From contig JAJTHC010000242.1 in the NCBI GenBank assembly GCA_021299615.1, forward strand, positions 1 through 7,082: DNA of 7,082 bases. The letters run 5' to 3'. This stretch comes from Vampirovibrionales bacterium (GTDB taxonomy: Bacteria > Cyanobacteriota > Vampirovibrionia > Vampirovibrionales > JAJTHC01). The translations under genes and the position numbers were made by a program. Position 1 is the first letter of the stretch; every line of letters starts with the position of its first letter. Below are positions 5,818-7,082 of the stretch, in pieces. The notes under the pieces were generated by a model. That model had not been told where the DNA came from, made no database searches, and saw nothing but the letters and a program-made list of their open reading frames with translations.

Positions 5818-5987
5818 CGTCTGGGTGTCTTCGTTGTCGCTCGGATTGTGGTCGTCTCTGTACAATCACACATCTGCGAGTCTAGGCTCGTACAGTAGGC
5901 TAGACGAGGAGCCTAGATTATTTTGTGAAGAAGTGTAGATAGACCTACATAACAGAACAAAATAATCGTAGCGACAACGTATAGACA
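5818..5987 (-). mobile_element. MITE-like dispersed element, right copy with terminal inverted repeats
   Basis: CGTTGTCGCTCGGATT (5832-5847) and AATCGTAGCGACAACG (5964-5979) are inverted repeats matching at 14 of 16 positions. TGTCT/AGACA outside them extends the similarity. Inside, TCTAGGCTC (5881-5889) pairs with GAGCCTAGA (5909-5917). The copy is inverted relative to the one at 2283-2422, sharing 21 identical bases at 5907-5927 and the end block 5818-5841. It encodes no protein, as expected of a non-autonomous element moved by a transposase elsewhere. No target-site duplication is evident. It lies about 120 bases upstream of the gene at 6105 and may carry part of that gene's control region. 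Confidence 0.6.
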
Positions 5988-5988
5988 C

Positions 5989-6018
5989 TGTACAGAAAAT
6001 TATCAATTCGGCTATACT
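5989..6018 (+). promoter_or_regulatory. Candidate sigma-70 promoter for the gene at 6105
   Basis: TATACT (6013-6018) is a good -10. TGTACA (5989-5994), 18 bases upstream, matches the -35 consensus at 4 of 6 positions. The predicted leader is about 80 bases. The -35 lies right at the edge of the MITE-like element, so the insertion may have supplied or altered it. Confidence 0.35.
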
Positions 6019-6104
6019 ATATCTGAAAACAGCGATACAGCCCCCCTTGGTAAAGACGTTTATTTTGAGTTACAATAAAGGCATTGTTGTGAAGGATTTC
6101 TTTA

Positions 6105-7082
6105 ATGCCTCGTTGCTCGCTATTTAATCAAACTACTTGTGAAACCCTAACGTGGGTCTACCCCCAAGAAAACGCCGTCATCTATGAGGCGTCCACCTTT
6201 GTGCTGGGTTCCACCAGCACAAGCATTGAGACCCTAAGCCTCAACGGGAGCGATGTCCCCCTGCATCCCCACGATGCTGAAAAGGCTTTCGCCCAAGTCG
6301 TCGCATTACAAGAAGGCGAAAACATCCTAGAACTGGTGGCGAACACAGGCGAACGCATCACTCGCAAGGTGATCCGTCAAATACCGTGGTGCTTTTCAGA
6401 AGAAGCGAAATCCCCACTCTTTGCCGTTCTACCCCAAACAACCCCCGCCCCCCGATACCTGCTAGGGCAGTCCTTCCCTGTAGAAGTCCGAGCCATGACG
6501 CACATCCAGCAAGTGTGGCTAAACTTGACCAACGAAGCAGGTGAACTCATTCGTGAAATCCCCCTGCGGTGCGACGATGCCTTTTTGCTCAACCCCAAAA
6601 GCCCCACCCACGGCAAGCAAGTTTCTATTTTTGGGGAACTGCATTATAATGAAGCCCACCCACCGATCGACAAAGCGATTAAAGTCTTTCATGGCGTTGT
6701 GGCATTGACGCATCCTGCCTTGTACCACCTGCCTGACAGCCACGTTCTGCACTTGCAATATAAGGTTTTGGACGATAAAGGACAAGTGGGCATGGTGAAA
6801 TTGGGGCAGAGCGTGAGCCTGTGGCAGTTTCAACGCACGGTGGAAGTCACCGCAAGTTGCCAAGCCTTTTACGCAGGTAGCCACAACAACGCACAACGAT
6901 TGACACTAGTCCCCCCCCTTCATTCACCGATGCCCGTCGTGGGCTTGTTGGATGTCGACGAGTTCCTGATTCAAGCCGACGATCATTCGCCGTATTTGCT
7001 CAAGGGAGGAAAACCCCACGTGCAAGCAGGCAAAGGTATGCCTGCTGTTTTAGATGCCCTTTCCCTTGAAGAAAACCACGAA
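6105..7082 (+). CDS. Probable envelope protein, N-terminal part; possibly an N-acetylmuramoyl-L-alanine amidase (3' end outside window)
   Basis: ATG 6105 follows GAAGGA (6091-6096) at 8 bases, with an in-frame TGA at 6090-6092, so the start is well fixed. The frame stays open for all 326 visible codons. Residues 17-77 read WVYPQEN...FVLGS...LNGSDV...LQEGENILELV, resembling the small Ig-like domain that opens some cyanobacterial cell-wall amidases (pattern YPxxN, FxxG, NG, LxxGxN). A beta-rich stretch follows, with IPWCFSEEA and VEVRAMTHIQQVWLNL. From about residue 246 (VEVTASCQAFYAGSHNNAQRL) it resembles an SH3-like domain placed before the catalytic part in such proteins. No catalytic residues fall within the window, so the amidase call rests on resemblance of accessory domains only. 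There is no evident signal peptide, which is odd for an exported enzyme. It could instead be another Ig/SH3-type envelope protein. Confidence 0.45.
   Translation, partial: MPRCSLFNQTTCETLTWVYPQENAVIYEASTFVLGSTSTSIETLSLNGSDVPLHPHDAEKAFAQVVALQEGENILELVANTGERITRKVIRQIPWCFSEEAKSPLFAVLPQTTPAPRYLLGQSFPVEVRAMTHIQQVWLNLTNEAGELIREIPLRCDDAFLLNPKSPTHGKQVSIFGELHYNEAHPPIDKAIKVFHGVVALTHPALYHLPDSHVLHLQYKVLDDKGQVGMVKLGQSVSLWQFQRTVEVTASCQAFYAGSHNNAQRLTLVPPLHSPMPVVGLLDVDEFLIQADDHSPYLLKGGKPHVQAGKGMPAVLDALSLEENHE

Noticed and set aside
6182..6896. Minus-strand open frames at the right end
   Set aside because: They are shadows of the continuous plus frame from 6105, which has a good ribosome binding site and domain-like patterns.
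1..7082. tRNA, rRNA or riboswitch
   Set aside because: I found no cloverleaf, rRNA-like stretch or known riboswitch core by reading both strands. The structured intergenic pieces are explained as palindromic repeats.

Overview
The window looks like an ordinary bacterial chromosome segment of moderate GC. It carries four recognisable or partly recognisable genes and one broken gene, and the intergenic DNA is packed with small palindromic repeats. The lineage cannot be fixed from the sequence. The last gene begins with an Ig-like segment of the kind found at the start of some cyanobacterial cell-wall amidases, and the HExxHxxGxxxH protease with TPRs also has cyanobacterial-type relatives. A member of Cyanobacteriota or the non-photosynthetic Vampirovibrionia (Melainabacteria) is therefore a low-confidence guess.

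Layout. Positions 1-2148 (+) hold the 3' part of a UvrD/AddA-type helicase with a C-terminal PD-(D/E)XK nuclease and four cysteines spaced like an AddB/Cas4-type Fe-S cluster. A GC-rich palindromic repeat is inserted in frame in this gene. Positions 2149-2426 are a convergent intergenic region with three consecutive hairpins and one copy of a roughly 150-bp MITE-like element. Positions 2427-3081 (-) are an A+T-richer secreted protein of unknown function, split by a one-base frameshift at a run of six C. Positions 3082-3491 hold two further palindromic repeat families, a hairpin and a likely extended -10 promoter. Positions 3492-4274 (+) are uppS. Positions 4422-5513 (+) are an exported or membrane-anchored matrixin-like zinc metalloprotease with C-terminal TPR-like helices. 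Positions 5514-6104 are a 591-bp intergenic region with another palindromic repeat, a 44-nt tandem duplication, and a second copy of the MITE-like element in opposite orientation. From 6105 to the end (+) is the start of a probable cell-wall amidase or related envelope protein, cut off by the window before any catalytic domain.

Functional reading. uppS makes the C55 lipid carrier for peptidoglycan, and the last gene may belong to envelope remodelling. The metalloprotease probably acts outside the cytoplasm, and the helicase-nuclease acts in double-strand-break processing. The spacings (147-591 bp, filled with repeats) argue against one operon. I do not see a new defence or mobile system. The most notable features are the homopolymer frameshift in the secreted gene, the MITE-like pair in inverted orientation, and the number of distinct palindromic repeat families in 7 kb, one of them inside a coding sequence.
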